From an uncultured Eubacterium sp. (lineage in GTDB: Bacteria; Bacillota; Clostridia; Lachnospirales; Lachnospiraceae): 64,000 nucleotides of DNA. The translations under genes and the position numbers were made by a program. The stretch covers positions 56,013 through 120,012 of the forward strand of contig CAKRGX010000005.1 in NCBI GenBank assembly GCA_934338065.1, read 5' to 3'. Shown here piece by piece: positions 35,583 to 45,880 of the stretch. How positions within the stretch are numbered: position 1 is the stretch's first letter; every line of letters starts with the position of its first letter. The notes beneath the pieces are model-generated. The model was not told the DNA's origin, made no database searches, and was given only the letters and a program-made list of their open reading frames with translations.

Positions 35583-36725
35583 TCAAATAAAATCAGAAAA
35601 AATTACATTGCTTACATCAATTCCCTGGTTCGTCAAAGCGAGATAATCTCCCGTTCTAACCATATACCCCTGACTTACATAACGATCGATCACTTCACCA
35701 TACACATTCATTAATGGCACACCAAAGCACCGTTCAAATTCATTCATCAAGATTCCTTCCATACAGCGCAGTCCGAGATACATAAACTCAGCCATTGCCT
35801 GTGTACGTGACACAGGTTCTATTTCTTCGATTGGTTTTTTCCCTCTTTGAACAGTCTTCTGATAACGTTCATGACTTCCAACATTACAAAACCGTTGTTC
35901 TTCCAAAAAGGAGGATGCTCCCAGACCCAGCCCAAGATATTCTTTTCTTTGCCAGTATTTTAAATTATGGTTACAGGAATAACCTTTTTGGGAATAATTC
36001 GATATTTCATACCGCCTATATCCCTTATCTGAAAGCAGTTCTTCTGTCATTTCATACATAGCCCGGTCCGTGTCTTCATCAACCGGAGGACACTCTTTAT
36101 ATTTTTCATAAAATGGAGTCCCCTCTTCAATGATCAGGCTGTAGGAGGAAATGTGTTGAGGTTCCAGTTTCAGAACTGATTTTAACGTACTTTCATAACT
36201 TTCTATCGTCTGTCCGGGAATTGCTGACATGACATCAATATTGATATTATCAAATCCCATACTCCGGGCCATTTCATACCCGGTCACAAACTCCCCATAC
36301 GTATGGATACGTCCCAGTTCTTCTAATTCACGTTGTACCGCTGACTGCATCCCAATACTTAACCGATTTACTCCTAACTCCGCATATGCCGACAATTTTT
36401 CTTTTGACATTGTTCCCGGATTACACTCCATACTGAACTCAACATCATCAGCAACTGAAAAATATCTGTAAATATCCTGTATAATATACGATATTTCAGA
36501 AACACTCAAAAGAGACGGGGTCCCTCCTCCTATAAAAATCGTATCGACTTCTTTATTCTTAACTTTTACATCTTTTCCCCATAAGGCTATTTCCCGGCAT
36601 AACGCGTGACAATAGGCATCCATCTGCTTTTCACTACATGGTCCGGACAGAAAATCACAATAGTTACATTTACGTATGCAAAAAGGAATATGAAGATATA
36701 ACCCCAGTGTATTACTCTTCATCAT
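35583..36725 (-). CDS. hemW: HemW-type radical SAM heme chaperone
   Basis: A 380-residue radical SAM protein. [10 protein letters not shown] is the iron-sulfur motif (residues 16-23), followed by [28 protein letters not shown] and the HemW-type heme-binding segment [16 protein letters not shown]. It lacks the extra residues of the coproporphyrinogen oxidase HemN, so HemW is the better call. It overlaps the lepA stop by 14 bases, a coupling seen in many Firmicutes. Confidence 0.93.
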   Translation of the reverse strand: MMKSNTLGLYLHIPFCIRKCNYCDFLSGPCSEKQMDAYCHALCREIALWGKDVKVKNKEVDTIFIGGGTPSLLSVSEISYIIQDIYRYFSVADDVEFSMECNPGTMSKEKLSAYAELGVNRLSIGMQSAVQRELEELGRIHTYGEFVTGYEMARSMGFDNINIDVMSAIPGQTIESYESTLKSVLKLEPQHISSYSLIIEEGTPFYEKYKECPPVDEDTDRAMYEMTEELLSDKGYRRYEISNYSQKGYSCNHNLKYWQRKEYLGLGLGASSFLEEQRFCNVGSHERYQKTVQRGKKPIEEIEPVSRTQAMAEFMYLGLRCMEGILMNEFERCFGVPLMNVYGEVIDRYVSQGYMVRTGDYLALTNQGIDVSNVIFSDFI

Positions 36726-38529
36726 CCAATTTCAAAACGCTCATAAACGCCTTTTGCGGTATCTCTACATTCCCGATCTGACGCATACGTTTTTTCCCTT
36801 CCTTCTGTTTTTCAAGCAGCTTACGTTTACGTGATATATCACCACCATAACATTTTGCCAGTACATCTTTACGGACTGCTTTTACCGTTTCCCGTGCAAT
36901 TACTTTATTACCAATTGCCGCCTGTATCGGGATTTCAAACAGATGTCGTGGAATCTCATTTTTTAGTTTTTGACACATCTTACGGCCTCTTTCATAAGCT
37001 GAACTTTCATGCACAATAAAAGAAAGGGCATCGACTTCTTCTTTATTGATAAGAATATTCAACTTAACAAGACTTGCCGGCTCATACCCCTTCATCTCAT
37101 AGTCAAAAGACGCATAACCTCTGGAACGTGATTTTAACGAGTCGAAGAAATCATATATGATCTCATTCAGTGGCAGTGTATATTTTAATAAAGCTCTGGT
37201 CTCTTCCATATATTCCATGCCCTGATAAACGCCACGGCGTTCCTGACATAACGTCATGATAGCCCCTACAAATTCTGTCGTTACCATGATTTCCGCATCA
37301 ACTACCGGTTCTTCCATATGCTCAATCTCGGATGGATCCGGCAAATTAGATGGATTCGTTACTTCAACCATTTCCCCATTTGTCTTATACACATGGTACA
37401 CAACTCCTGGTGCCGTTGTTACAAGGTCTAGATTGTATTCACGTTCCAGACGCTCCTGAACAACTTCTAAATGAAGCAGTCCAAGAAAACCACAGCGGAA
37501 ACCAAAGCCTAAGGCAATCGATGTTTCTGCTTCAAACTGTAAGGAGGCATCATTCAATTGTAATTTTTCTAATGCATCACGAAGATCCTGATATTTTGCT
37601 CCATCAGCCGGATACAAACCACAATAGACCATCGGCATAACCTTTTTATACCCCGGCAATGCCTCTCCACATGGATTTTGTGCATCTGTCACAGTATCAC
37701 CAACACGTGTTCCTTCGACATTCTTCAGACTGGCTGTAATATAGCCAACCATTCCTGCTGTTAATTCTTCACATGGCATAAACTGACCGGCACCAAATGT
37801 TCCCACTTCAACAACCTCTTCTTCCAAACCGGTTGCCATCATATGAATACGGGTTCCTTTCTTTACCATACCATCAAACAAACGGCAAAAAATAATAACT
37901 CCTTTATAGGCATCATACACCGAATCAAATATCAATGCTTTTAATGGAGCATTTTCATCCCCCTGTGGTGCTGGAATCTTCGTCACGATCTGCTCCAGAA
38001 CTTCTTCGATATTAGTTCCCATCTTGGCAGAAATAAGCGGTGCATCCTGTGCTTCAATTCCAATAACATCTTCTATTTCATTCTTTACCCTTTCCGGTTC
38101 TGCGCTTGGCAGATCGATCTTATTGATTACCGGCATGATCTCCAGATCATGATCAATTGCAAGATAACAATTCGCCAATGTCTGTGCCTCAATTCCCTGT
38201 GCAGCATCAACGATCAAAATAGCTCCCTCACAAGCAGCAAGACTACGGGAAACTTCGTAATTAAAATCTACATGCCCTGGCGTATCGATCAGATTAAATA
38301 AATATTCTTCCCCATCCTGTGCACAATATGCAATACGTACTGCCTGGGACTTTATTGTAATGCCGCGTTCACGTTCCAGTTCCATATTGTCTAAAACCTG
38401 TGCCTGCATTTCTCTCGTTGTCAAAAGACCTGTTTTTTCAATAATACGGTCCGCTAATGTTGACTTACCATGATCAATATGTGCAATAATACAAAAATTA
38501 CGTATATGGTCTTTATTAATAACTGACAT
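36712..38529 (-). CDS. lepA: Elongation factor 4 (LepA)
   Basis: Ribosome-associated translational GTPase. The 605 residues include [14 protein letters not shown] (G1), RERGITIK (G2), [12 protein letters not shown] (G3), [10 protein letters not shown] (G4) and the LepA-specific C-terminal domain ending with [21 protein letters not shown] lies 12 bases ahead of the ATG. It heads the lepA-hemW-punA-mtaD run. Its upstream 160 bases are AT-rich and I see no clear consensus promoter on the minus strand. Confidence 0.98.
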   Translation of the reverse strand: MSVINKDHIRNFCIIAHIDHGKSTLADRIIEKTGLLTTREMQAQVLDNMELERERGITIKSQAVRIAYCAQDGEEYLFNLIDTPGHVDFNYEVSRSLAACEGAILIVDAAQGIEAQTLANCYLAIDHDLEIMPVINKIDLPSAEPERVKNEIEDVIGIEAQDAPLISAKMGTNIEEVLEQIVTKIPAPQGDENAPLKALIFDSVYDAYKGVIIFCRLFDGMVKKGTRIHMMATGLEEEVVEVGTFGAGQFMPCEELTAGMVGYITASLKNVEGTRVGDTVTDAQNPCGEALPGYKKVMPMVYCGLYPADGAKYQDLRDALEKLQLNDASLQFEAETSIALGFGFRCGFLGLLHLEVVQERLEREYNLDLVTTAPGVVYHVYKTNGEMVEVTNPSNLPDPSEIEHMEEPVVDAEIMVTTEFVGAIMTLCQERRGVYQGMEYMEETRALLKYTLPLNEIIYDFFDSLKSRSRGYASFDYEMKGYEPASLVKLNILINKEEVDALSFIVHESSAYERGRKMCQKLKNEIPRHLFEIPIQAAIGNKVIARETVKAVRKDVLAKCYGGDISRKRKLLEKQKEGKKRMRQIGNVEIPQKAFMSVLKLDDEE

Positions 38530-38632
38530 AAATATATAAAATCCTTTCTATATTCCATAATATATTACAAAAATATCTCTATTTATCTTAGCATAAATCA
38601 TATTTGAATTCCACAAAAAATTCTAACCTGCC

Positions 38633-38661
38633 TTGTCTTTTACACATTTATGGTGTAGAAT
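38633..38661 (+). promoter_or_regulatory. Promoter of the secreted Ig-like protein gene
   Basis: TTGTCT (38633-38638) and TAGAAT (38656-38661) are separated by 17 bases, with AGGAGG about 20 bases further on. Confidence 0.65.
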
Positions 38662-38691
38662 ACAAGTAATCTACAAAAGGAGGATAATAGA

Positions 38692-39471
38692 ATGCGCAGA
38701 ACATGCTCTCTGCTGCTTGCAGCAGGACTCATGACTAGTCTTACTATGACAAGCAGTCCCTCACAGGCAGCAATTAAACTTAACAAAACAAAATACAGGA
38801 TGTTTCCCGGTAATTCCTATACATTAAAGATAAAGGGAACTACAAAAAAGGCAAAATGGACATCAAACAAAAAATCCATAGCCACGGTTACATCGGCCGG
38901 AAAAGTTACTGCAAAAAAAGCAGGGAAAGCGAAGATTACAGCAAAAATCGGAGAAAAAAAACTGATCTGTACGATTACTGTAAGAAAACCAGCGATAGGA
39001 AAAGGTACAAAAACAAGTCCTAAATCAGCTTATGCTGCCAATACATTTACTTTTTATGAAGAAGGCAAAAAAATAGGAACGATCTCCATGAAGCTGGAGC
39101 GATTTGCTTCAGGCGAAGAAGCCACTGCCCTTTCTCGCAGCAATTCAGCAAATCCAACACCAACAGCTCAGCAGGAATATATTTACTTTAAGTTTAAGAT
39201 CAATTACCTATCCGGTTCTCAAACAATCAAAGCAAAAGATGTATTTAATTATTATTACAATATTTTTGGTAATAACTCAACAAAGCAAATGACAAATCTG
39301 GATTGGGGATTTTTCTTTGAAAATGTAGACGACCTCGGGCAGACGCTGCTTTCCCCGGGAAATTCCATTATTTGTTCAAAGGCTGTTTTAGTAACGAAAG
39401 GATGCGGGCCTATCACCTACCGTATCCAGACAGGAAAGAACAGTTATACCTGGTTTACAACGGCTAAATAA
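38692..39471 (+). CDS. Secreted Ig-like (BIG2-type) protein
   Basis: Function unknown. The 259-residue product has a signal peptide (about residues 1-27, ending SPSQAA). A bacterial Ig-like domain of group 2 type follows at about 28-97 (YTLKIKGTTKKAKWTSNKKSIATV, GKVTAKKAGKAKITA). The C-terminal half (about 110-259) is a beta-rich domain I cannot name (TFTFYEEGKKIGTISMKLE, YIYFKFKINYLSG). There is no LPxTG or membrane anchor, so it is probably released or loosely wall-bound. AGGAGG lies 9 bases ahead of the ATG. It is monocistronic with a strong terminator. Confidence 0.85.
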   Translation: MRRTCSLLLAAGLMTSLTMTSSPSQAAIKLNKTKYRMFPGNSYTLKIKGTTKKAKWTSNKKSIATVTSAGKVTAKKAGKAKITAKIGEKKLICTITVRKPAIGKGTKTSPKSAYAANTFTFYEEGKKIGTISMKLERFASGEEATALSRSNSANPTPTAQQEYIYFKFKINYLSGSQTIKAKDVFNYYYNIFGNNSTKQMTNLDWGFFFENVDDLGQTLLSPGNSIICSKAVLVTKGCGPITYRIQTGKNSYTWFTTAK

Positions 39472-39472
39472 T

Positions 39473-39516
39473 AAAAAATAGTTGAAAATGAGAAATTCAT
39501 TTTCAACTATTTTTTT
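39473..39516. terminator. Bidirectional terminator
   Basis: AAAAAATAGTTGAAAATGA pairs perfectly with the segment from 39497 around a GAAAT loop, followed by T7. It ends the Ig-like gene; the A-run on the left also serves the convergent chemoreceptor gene. Confidence 0.88.
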
Positions 39517-39554
39517 ACTAATTCTAAAACATCTCAGTAAGAATGTTCCTACTC

Positions 39555-41297
39555 TCAGGTTTCGTCAGCCTCTACCTCTTCTGTAAGAAATTTTGCAACT
39601 TCAGAATCTAATCGGTTGCTTACATTTTCCGTAACCTCAATACTGGATTGAATATCTGAAATACTCTCCGTCATGGCGCCGACTGACTGTGATACGCCGG
39701 AGACCTGGCTGGAACTGTCATAAATCGTTTCCGATATGCCCCGGATGAGATCTGTCATTTCTCTCATGGTATCCTTTAACATCGTTGCACTATCCGCAAA
39801 CTGGTGCATGATATCATCGACGCGTATAGCATCTTCATTGTATTGATTTCCTGTATGAACCAGATTATCATAATCCGGCATAACATCCTGTTGAATAAAG
39901 GCAAGCATCTTATTCGCATTTTCTGCCAGTTCCCTTACGGATGTAGTCACCTCGTAACTAATGTTCTGAATGTGATTTGCCGTCTCACGGCTGGAGTCAG
40001 CCAGATTACGTATCTCATCGGCAACCACCGCAAACCCTTTTCCAATCTCCCCTGCTCTGGCTGCTTCAATCGAAGCATTTAATGCTAAAAGATTGGTCTG
40101 CGAGGAAATATCCAGTATATCATTAGTAAGAGCATTAATCTTTTCAACATCCTTACTCTTTTCCAACGATATCTGTAATAATTGATTGATATCCGAAGCC
40201 ATCTCTCCTGTTATCTTACGGCGCTGCTGGCCATTTTCACGCAAAGCATCTGCCCGCTGCTTAATCTCTTTTGCAAACTCAGAACCACTATTTGCTTCAC
40301 TAACAATCTGTTCCATCGCATGATAAACAGATACTGACTGGTCGTTCAGACTTTCTGTATTTGATGCTACTTCTTCCATTGCTGTATTAATCTTTAACAT
40401 AGTATCCGAGACAATCTGAATATCTGTATTCGAAGTATTAACCCCATTAAAAACCTGTTCTACATTTGACTGAAGTCCGGCAGAATCCGTCTTAATCTCA
40501 ATTATTATACCTTTTAACAATTCAATAAATTTGTTGATTCCCGCAACTAATGTACCGATCTCATCTTTTGTTTCCACTGGTAATTGTGCTGTCAGATCCC
40601 CACAATTATCTTCAATGCTATGAACAACCGTTTTAAGCCTGTGAATTGCATGTTTCGTTGGACGCAGAACAGTCAATAACACGATTAGTACACAAATCAC
40701 CAAAGAAAGTACAAGCAAAACAAGTAGCGCAATAAATGCCAGCGTACTTTGATCAGCCGCTTTCTCTAATCCTTTCTGAGACTCCTTAACCTGAGTTGTA
40801 TTAAATGTTTTTAATGTATCAATTTCTTTTTGAAAAGATTGATATGTTGAATCAATTGCTTCATTTAGCTGATTCAGACCATTGATTTCGTAATCCTGAA
40901 TTTCCTTCTGTGTTGTCTGATATTTTACCTTGAAATCACTATAAGATTGTTTAAACTTATTAATTTCTTTGTTTTCTAATATAGCTTTTGATTTTGTTAC
41001 GATAGCATCCAGCTCATGATCCATATTAGTAAGAGTCTGGTCTATTTCTTTTGACAATTTCTTTAGCTTGTCATCGTCATAAGTCGTAGCAAGCCGCATC
41101 AATTTATATTGAAGCAAAACAAAATCTGTTTCCACGCCGCCTGTTTTTTCGATAATTGTCATGTAATTATCACTAATCACATCGGTTACTCTATTCATCT
41201 GAGTAATCTTTGAGTAAATAAGCGTCGAACACACCCCACATACAACTGCCAGAATGAAAAACGGAACTAAAATTTTAACCCCAATTGATTTTCTCAT
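39555..41297 (-). CDS. Methyl-accepting chemotaxis protein
   Basis: A 580-residue receptor. It has membrane segments at about residues 8-30 and 195-220, a 165-residue outer four-helix-type sensing domain between them, a HAMP domain (about 220-275) and a long helical signalling hairpin. The tip motif [22 protein letters not shown] (shortened here) is intact near residue 425. The ligand is unknown. The start at 41297 has GGAGAGGG just upstream. It has its own promoter right after the glycosidase gene. No other chemotaxis or flagellar gene is in the window. Confidence 0.95.
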   Translation of the reverse strand: MRKSIGVKILVPFFILAVVCGVCSTLIYSKITQMNRVTDVISDNYMTIIEKTGGVETDFVLLQYKLMRLATTYDDDKLKKLSKEIDQTLTNMDHELDAIVTKSKAILENKEINKFKQSYSDFKVKYQTTQKEIQDYEINGLNQLNEAIDSTYQSFQKEIDTLKTFNTTQVKESQKGLEKAADQSTLAFIALLVLLVLSLVICVLIVLLTVLRPTKHAIHRLKTVVHSIEDNCGDLTAQLPVETKDEIGTLVAGINKFIELLKGIIIEIKTDSAGLQSNVEQVFNGVNTSNTDIQIVSDTMLKINTAMEEVASNTESLNDQSVSVYHAMEQIVSEANSGSEFAKEIKQRADALRENGQQRRKITGEMASDINQLLQISLEKSKDVEKINALTNDILDISSQTNLLALNASIEAARAGEIGKGFAVVADEIRNLADSSRETANHIQNISYEVTTSVRELAENANKMLAFIQQDVMPDYDNLVHTGNQYNEDAIRVDDIMHQFADSATMLKDTMREMTDLIRGISETIYDSSSQVSGVSQSVGAMTESISDIQSSIEVTENVSNRLDSEVAKFLTEEVEADET

Positions 41298-41331
41298 TTT
41301 TCCCTCTCCTTCACTTTCCAAATATGTCAAT

Positions 41332-41360
41332 ATTATAGCACGATAGTGCAAAAATGACAA
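41332..41360 (-). promoter_or_regulatory. Chemoreceptor gene promoter
   Basis: On the minus strand TTGTCA (41355-41360) and TATAAT (41332-41337) are separated by 17 bases, immediately after the glycosidase stop codon at 41367. Confidence 0.75.
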
Positions 41361-41366
41361 TTTTTT

Positions 41367-44300
41367 TTATTTTAAAGGAAGCTCTATCTGCGGTAAATAA
41401 GGTACTAACGTATCGGCATCCCACAAAAATACAGAGAGCCTGTTTGCTGCTATATCCCACTGTGCCGGAATATCCACCTTTTTGTATTCATTTGTCCCTA
41501 ATTCAATACGCTGCTCAGATGTATCTGTTAAAGCACCTGAACTATCGTAAGCTGTCCAGACAACTTTTATTTTTTTCTTCTGTGCATTATTCGACAGGCA
41601 AAGGCCAATTGACTGACCGGACAATCCAGCATAAGCAGAAAGTACTTCTTCCGTATCCGGTGTCTCTGCTGTCTTACAGGAAACGTTTACAATTATTTCA
41701 TTAGAAACTATGTAACCATCCTCGGAAACAGCATAAAACTTCAACATTTTTCCTTTTGCACTTTCAGGTATGCTAAAACTTCCATCCTCTGCAAAAGAAG
41801 CATTCTCCAGTTCTTTGTCATCTGCTGTATCAGCCACATGCCATACAATTGCTTCTTTTTCATCTTCTTCCAGAGAATATGCGGTTGTAAACGTAATCTT
41901 GTCTCCAATCTGTACTCTCTTGTTTAAATCAATATCAGTAGAAATTGATAATTTATGTAATGAAAAAACTACTGTGACTTTATCACCTTTTTGAAGTTTT
42001 AATTCTATATATGGTTTCTTCTGTTTATTATACAGAACCTTTTGTTTGACGCCATCAATCTTCGCTTCGTTCCAGTCTACACCACAGGATAAAGCAATTA
42101 TATTATTATCTTTGTCAGATGAAATAGTTGTCTGAACAGATGTGTTGTTGTCCTTTACATCCCACTTAATTTCATCTGCCTTTGCATTACATCTTGCGCG
42201 GAGCCCGGTAATACTTCCACTCTGCATGGTGCTCAGCAGTGTCGGTAAAACCTCGATTTCACCTGTGTTAGAATACATTAAAGCTTCATTAACCGCTCCC
42301 ATGATACCAAATGCCGAGTCGGTACAATAAGTAGAATTATGATTATCATTATGTGAAGTCATCATTGAACTATACTGATAATTGCTTGTCATCAAAAATC
42401 TCAAAACAGAATCCAAGCTATCCGGATCTTTCAAACGGGCTGCTACCAATGCTTTGTGAGTCGGTCCGTGTGATTCCGAAGCTTCCTGACCGCCATATGC
42501 AGCAGAACGATAAGCCATTGCTTTCATGATTCCTGCCCGGAGATCATCATCGGTCTGGGATTCATACCCCGGCCATGCAGGATAAGCATGGCTGACATGT
42601 CTATGCCTGTGCTTTTCACCCAGATTTGGTGTAGCCCACTCCTTTAATTCACCTGTATCTGCATAGAGATACTCTGGTATCTTGCTTTCAAGATCTTTCC
42701 ATTTGCTCAGTTTATCAGCTGCATCAGCCGGTTTTACCACATCCAAAATAGTTCTGGCCATAAACAACGTATCATGTGTAGCCGAAATATCCATTGTCGT
42801 ATTATATGCCAAAGCATAAATCGAATTATCTGCCGTTTTCGCCGGTGAATTCTCTGGTGAATATCCAGGCGAATACAGATACTTAGCATCTTTGTCTCCT
42901 GCTACAATTGCCTGCGACAACGTTGTCCCATCATCCAGGTGTATCTCACCTTTACCATCGGTATAAAATCTCTCATCTACATACTGAAGCCAGAAATTCA
43001 TTGTCTTATTCAACATAGGATACAAAATATCCTCTACCAGCTTCATCTTCCCTGTCGTACGGATTCTTTCCACATCCTCGTCCGACCAATCCATAACATG
43101 CTGATTTCTCTTCAGATCAATATCTTTTCCTAATGGAATATCTCTATCACCATAACACTGCCAATATTCGAAGATTGGAATAATCAGCCAATCAGTGATT
43201 CCATTTACATAGATATGAGGATATCCATCCATAAAATGATAACTTCCTGCCTGACCCGTGCCATCCACACGAGGAGGAGCCTTAATCGCATCTGTCATTC
43301 CATAAATATTGTGTGCATCCGTCTCCCAGTCTGCAATCATCCGGACAATAAAGTTGATATAACCCTCTCCTGCACCATCCATATTACCTGTATTCATTCC
43401 TGAAACCTGAAGATTCGTATTGGCATCCAGTGTAAAATCACCACTCCAATCCGGCTTCCATGCGCCTGTCCAAATTGCACCAAGTCGAGTTGTGTGATAA
43501 CCACTGGCACAGATCAGCCCAAACCTTCCGTTATTATAAATACGCTCAAGAAAAGCCTTGTTAATTGCCTTTTTATTACTATTCTGTTTTGCAATCAACT
43601 CTCTGTTCGTCAAAAGACGATCCGCTTTTTCTTCTTCTGTCTGACATAAGTTGATACGAACATTGTCAAACATCCCGCCATGAATTTTAACATGCGGTTT
43701 TAATAATTTCTGATAAGATTCCTCTGTGCTTTTAACCTCGTAGTCTATTACAACGGAATCAATATCTTCAATCATGCGGTCATACAGTTTTTCTTTTACA
43801 TCCTGAACCGATTCGCATCCGTCATCCTGACGATCTACTTTCGTGATAAGCATTACAGATTTTGTTCCACTGATCGTAAGTTTAGGATTGTTTGCATCTT
43901 TTATCTCACCGGAGCCAAATCCATTCGCATTTGTAATTGTTCTTTTATCCGCCTCATAGATCACGGTTCCGTCCGTGATAATACGTGTTGCAGAACCCCA
44001 GCCACCTTTGGCAAATAAGGTTTTCTGTCGATTTTTATTTCCTTTTCTATACTGGTCAGGGTATTTGCCAACCATACCCATCGTGTAGCCTTTATCATCC
44101 TTTGTAACAATATAATCAGAATCAGGACGGGGACTTACCGTTCCCTGATTGCGCATTTGAACCATATGATCAATGCTCAAGGTAATATCCAGGTCTTTAT
44201 CATCCGGAGCTTCCATATAGGTTACAATGATATTGTCCTTACGTGATGCAAAGGAACGGCGGTTCCACTCATTTCCTGCAGCATCTTTCCACTGTGCTCC

Positions 44301-44858
44301 TACTTCACCTGTTTCATAATTCGTATATCGATTATAATTTGTTTCATTTTCCTTTGTGAAACTGTTATTCTTAATCCGGTACTGGCTTGCCGGCTGATAA
44401 GGGCGCGACCAGGTCAGCCCCCACGAAGATCCGAACTTGCTTGAAGCATATTTATTTACCGCTTTTGTCCATGGAAAATCACTTGCTTTTTTACGGACAA
44501 CAGCACCTTTTCTCTGTTCATCAAGAATACTGCTTATATCCGGAGTTTCATAGAAATCTCTTTCATCCGTTACAATTTTTGTATTATTGAAAATAAATAC
44601 ATCTTCATTCGGATCACAGCTTTCAATAAAACCAATCTCACCATTAGCAGTTACGGAGCCATCGCGCCAGGCATCATTTTTTGTGCCTTTTTCTATTGTT
44701 TCATAGGTATTTTCATTAAATCCTAAAGCACTGCCAATACCGTATTTCCATTGTGATGTCTTGGCATGCACTTCCATAGATGGAACAAATGACGCTGATA
44801 ATAACGAAACCACACCCAATACAACACCCCCTAAAATAATACTGTTTACTTTTTTCAT
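41367..44858 (-). CDS. Secreted glycoside hydrolase, GH95-like (alpha-L-fucosidase/galactosidase family)
   Basis: A 1163-residue secreted enzyme. The signal peptide covers about residues 1-32. The (alpha/alpha)6-barrel region carries GH95-like landmarks: ANTNLQVSGMNTGN near residue 485, HRHVSHAYPAWPG near 750, HNDNHNSTYCTDSAFG near 840 and GEIEVLPTLLSTMQSG...GLRARC after it. The known family removes alpha-1,2-fucose or L-galactose from glycans such as mucin. Similarity is partial, so substrate is uncertain. The C-terminal 230 residues are beta-sandwich modules. There is no LPxTG motif. It follows a secreted fibronectin-like protein by 27 bases, likely one operon. Confidence 0.78.
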   Translation of the reverse strand: MKKVNSIILGGVVLGVVSLLSASFVPSMEVHAKTSQWKYGIGSALGFNENTYETIEKGTKNDAWRDGSVTANGEIGFIESCDPNEDVFIFNNTKIVTDERDFYETPDISSILDEQRKGAVVRKKASDFPWTKAVNKYASSKFGSSWGLTWSRPYQPASQYRIKNNSFTKENETNYNRYTNYETGEVGAQWKDAAGNEWNRRSFASRKDNIIVTYMEAPDDKDLDITLSIDHMVQMRNQGTVSPRPDSDYIVTKDDKGYTMGMVGKYPDQYRKGNKNRQKTLFAKGGWGSATRIITDGTVIYEADKRTITNANGFGSGEIKDANNPKLTISGTKSVMLITKVDRQDDGCESVQDVKEKLYDRMIEDIDSVVIDYEVKSTEESYQKLLKPHVKIHGGMFDNVRINLCQTEEEKADRLLTNRELIAKQNSNKKAINKAFLERIYNNGRFGLICASGYHTTRLGAIWTGAWKPDWSGDFTLDANTNLQVSGMNTGNMDGAGEGYINFIVRMIADWETDAHNIYGMTDAIKAPPRVDGTGQAGSYHFMDGYPHIYVNGITDWLIIPIFEYWQCYGDRDIPLGKDIDLKRNQHVMDWSDEDVERIRTTGKMKLVEDILYPMLNKTMNFWLQYVDERFYTDGKGEIHLDDGTTLSQAIVAGDKDAKYLYSPGYSPENSPAKTADNSIYALAYNTTMDISATHDTLFMARTILDVVKPADAADKLSKWKDLESKIPEYLYADTGELKEWATPNLGEKHRHRHVSHAYPAWPGYESQTDDDLRAGIMKAMAYRSAAYGGQEASESHGPTHKALVAARLKDPDSLDSVLRFLMTSNYQYSSMMTSHNDNHNSTYCTDSAFGIMGAVNEALMYSNTGEIEVLPTLLSTMQSGSITGLRARCNAKADEIKWDVKDNNTSVQTTISSDKDNNIIALSCGVDWNEAKIDGVKQKVLYNKQKKPYIELKLQKGDKVTVVFSLHKLSISTDIDLNKRVQIGDKITFTTAYSLEEDEKEAIVWHVADTADDKELENASFAEDGSFSIPESAKGKMLKFYAVSEDGYIVSNEIIVNVSCKTAETPDTEEVLSAYAGLSGQSIGLCLSNNAQKKKIKVVWTAYDSSGALTDTSEQRIELGTNEYKKVDIPAQWDIAANRLSVFLWDADTLVPYLPQIELPLK

Positions 44859-44885
44859 ATTTCCTGTTTACCCCCCTTATTCCGA

Positions 44886-45719
44886 TTAGCGGACTTTCAC
44901 TTTCACTGCCTTACTGTAAGTTCCGGCTATTTTCTTTTTACCAGATAAACCATAAGCTCTGATCTTAACATAATATACTTTTCCGCTCTTTAATTTCTTT
45001 AATACTGCCGATTTTTTCCGGCCGCTTTTGATTGTTGCTTTTACTTTATATTTGCCATTTTTCTTTTTGGACGTACTGATCTGATAGCCTTTCGCTCCCT
45101 TAACCGTTTTCCATGTAATGACAATTTTTTTCTTTGCTTTCGATTTTGCCTTCACTTTTTCCGGTGCCGGTAATGATTTTCTGCCTTTCTTCGATATTTC
45201 ATTTTTCAGATTCTTATCACTGCTTATATTTTTCGTTTTTCCATCATTATTTGAATTGCCCTGCGTTGGCTTTGGCGTATCATGTGTTTTCTTATCATCG
45301 TATGTCGGTGCCGGGGTCTGAGTCGGTTTCAATTCTTCCGGAATAAATCGAAACTGCTTTGTAACCTGTCCTCTCTCTGATGATACAACCAGCGTATATA
45401 CCCCCTCAACCGGCTGCTTCTTTACCTTAAAGGAAAACGTAGTTGTCTCTTTTGCCGTATACTGATTCATATATAACAGATATTTTTTATTGGCCGTGAG
45501 ATCATTCCATGATCCTTTTACTCCCGGTGCATAACAAATAACAGAAAACGGTTTTCCTTTTAATTTCTTGTCACTGACTGTCACTTCCACCGTATATTTG
45601 ATACGATCCGGTGTAACTTTTACTGCAGTACTGTCAGCCTGTATTTCTTTTTGAGCTAAACATGGCATAACAGCCAAAAAAAGCAATACAAGCAAATAAG
45701 TACTCACCCTCTGTTTCAT
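44886..45719 (-). CDS. Secreted fibronectin type III-like protein
   Basis: Function unknown. The 277-residue product has a signal peptide (about 1-28, ending QKEIQA). An N-terminal beta domain follows (about 35-130, VTPDRIKYTVEVTVSDKK), then a Pro/Thr/Asn linker (about 132-185). The C-terminal fibronectin III-like module is lysine-rich (APEKVKAKSK, ITWKTVKGAKGYQIS, YYVKIRAYG). Basic modules of this kind are common on Lachnospiraceae surface proteins and may bind wall polymers. AAGGAGG lies 8 bases ahead of the ATG at 45719. It precedes the GH95-like gene. Confidence 0.85.
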   Translation of the reverse strand: MKQRVSTYLLVLLFLAVMPCLAQKEIQADSTAVKVTPDRIKYTVEVTVSDKKLKGKPFSVICYAPGVKGSWNDLTANKKYLLYMNQYTAKETTTFSFKVKKQPVEGVYTLVVSSERGQVTKQFRFIPEELKPTQTPAPTYDDKKTHDTPKPTQGNSNNDGKTKNISSDKNLKNEISKKGRKSLPAPEKVKAKSKAKKKIVITWKTVKGAKGYQISTSKKKNGKYKVKATIKSGRKKSAVLKKLKSGKVYYVKIRAYGLSGKKKIAGTYSKAVKVKVR

Positions 45720-45819
45720 AAAACTTTCCTCCTTATTCTGCATATAGATAGTTATAATTTTAACAGTGTTATATTTTTACAACAATGATCTATCGTGTAC
45801 TTTTTTTGATACAACATGT

Positions 45820-45871
45820 CAGGGAGCCTATTGTTTTCGATATCTTACTCCATGAAAACAATCGCTCCCTG
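45820..45871 (-). other. Hairpin just after metA, without a U-run
   Basis: CAGGGAGC (45820-45827) pairs with GCTCCCTG (45864-45871), and ATTGTTTTC (45830-45838) with GAAAACAAT (45854-45862), leaving a small internal bulge. It begins 10 bases after the metA stop. No U-run follows on either strand, so it may act as a message-end stabiliser or weak terminator. Confidence 0.6.
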
Positions 45872-45880
45872 TTAGCTTCA

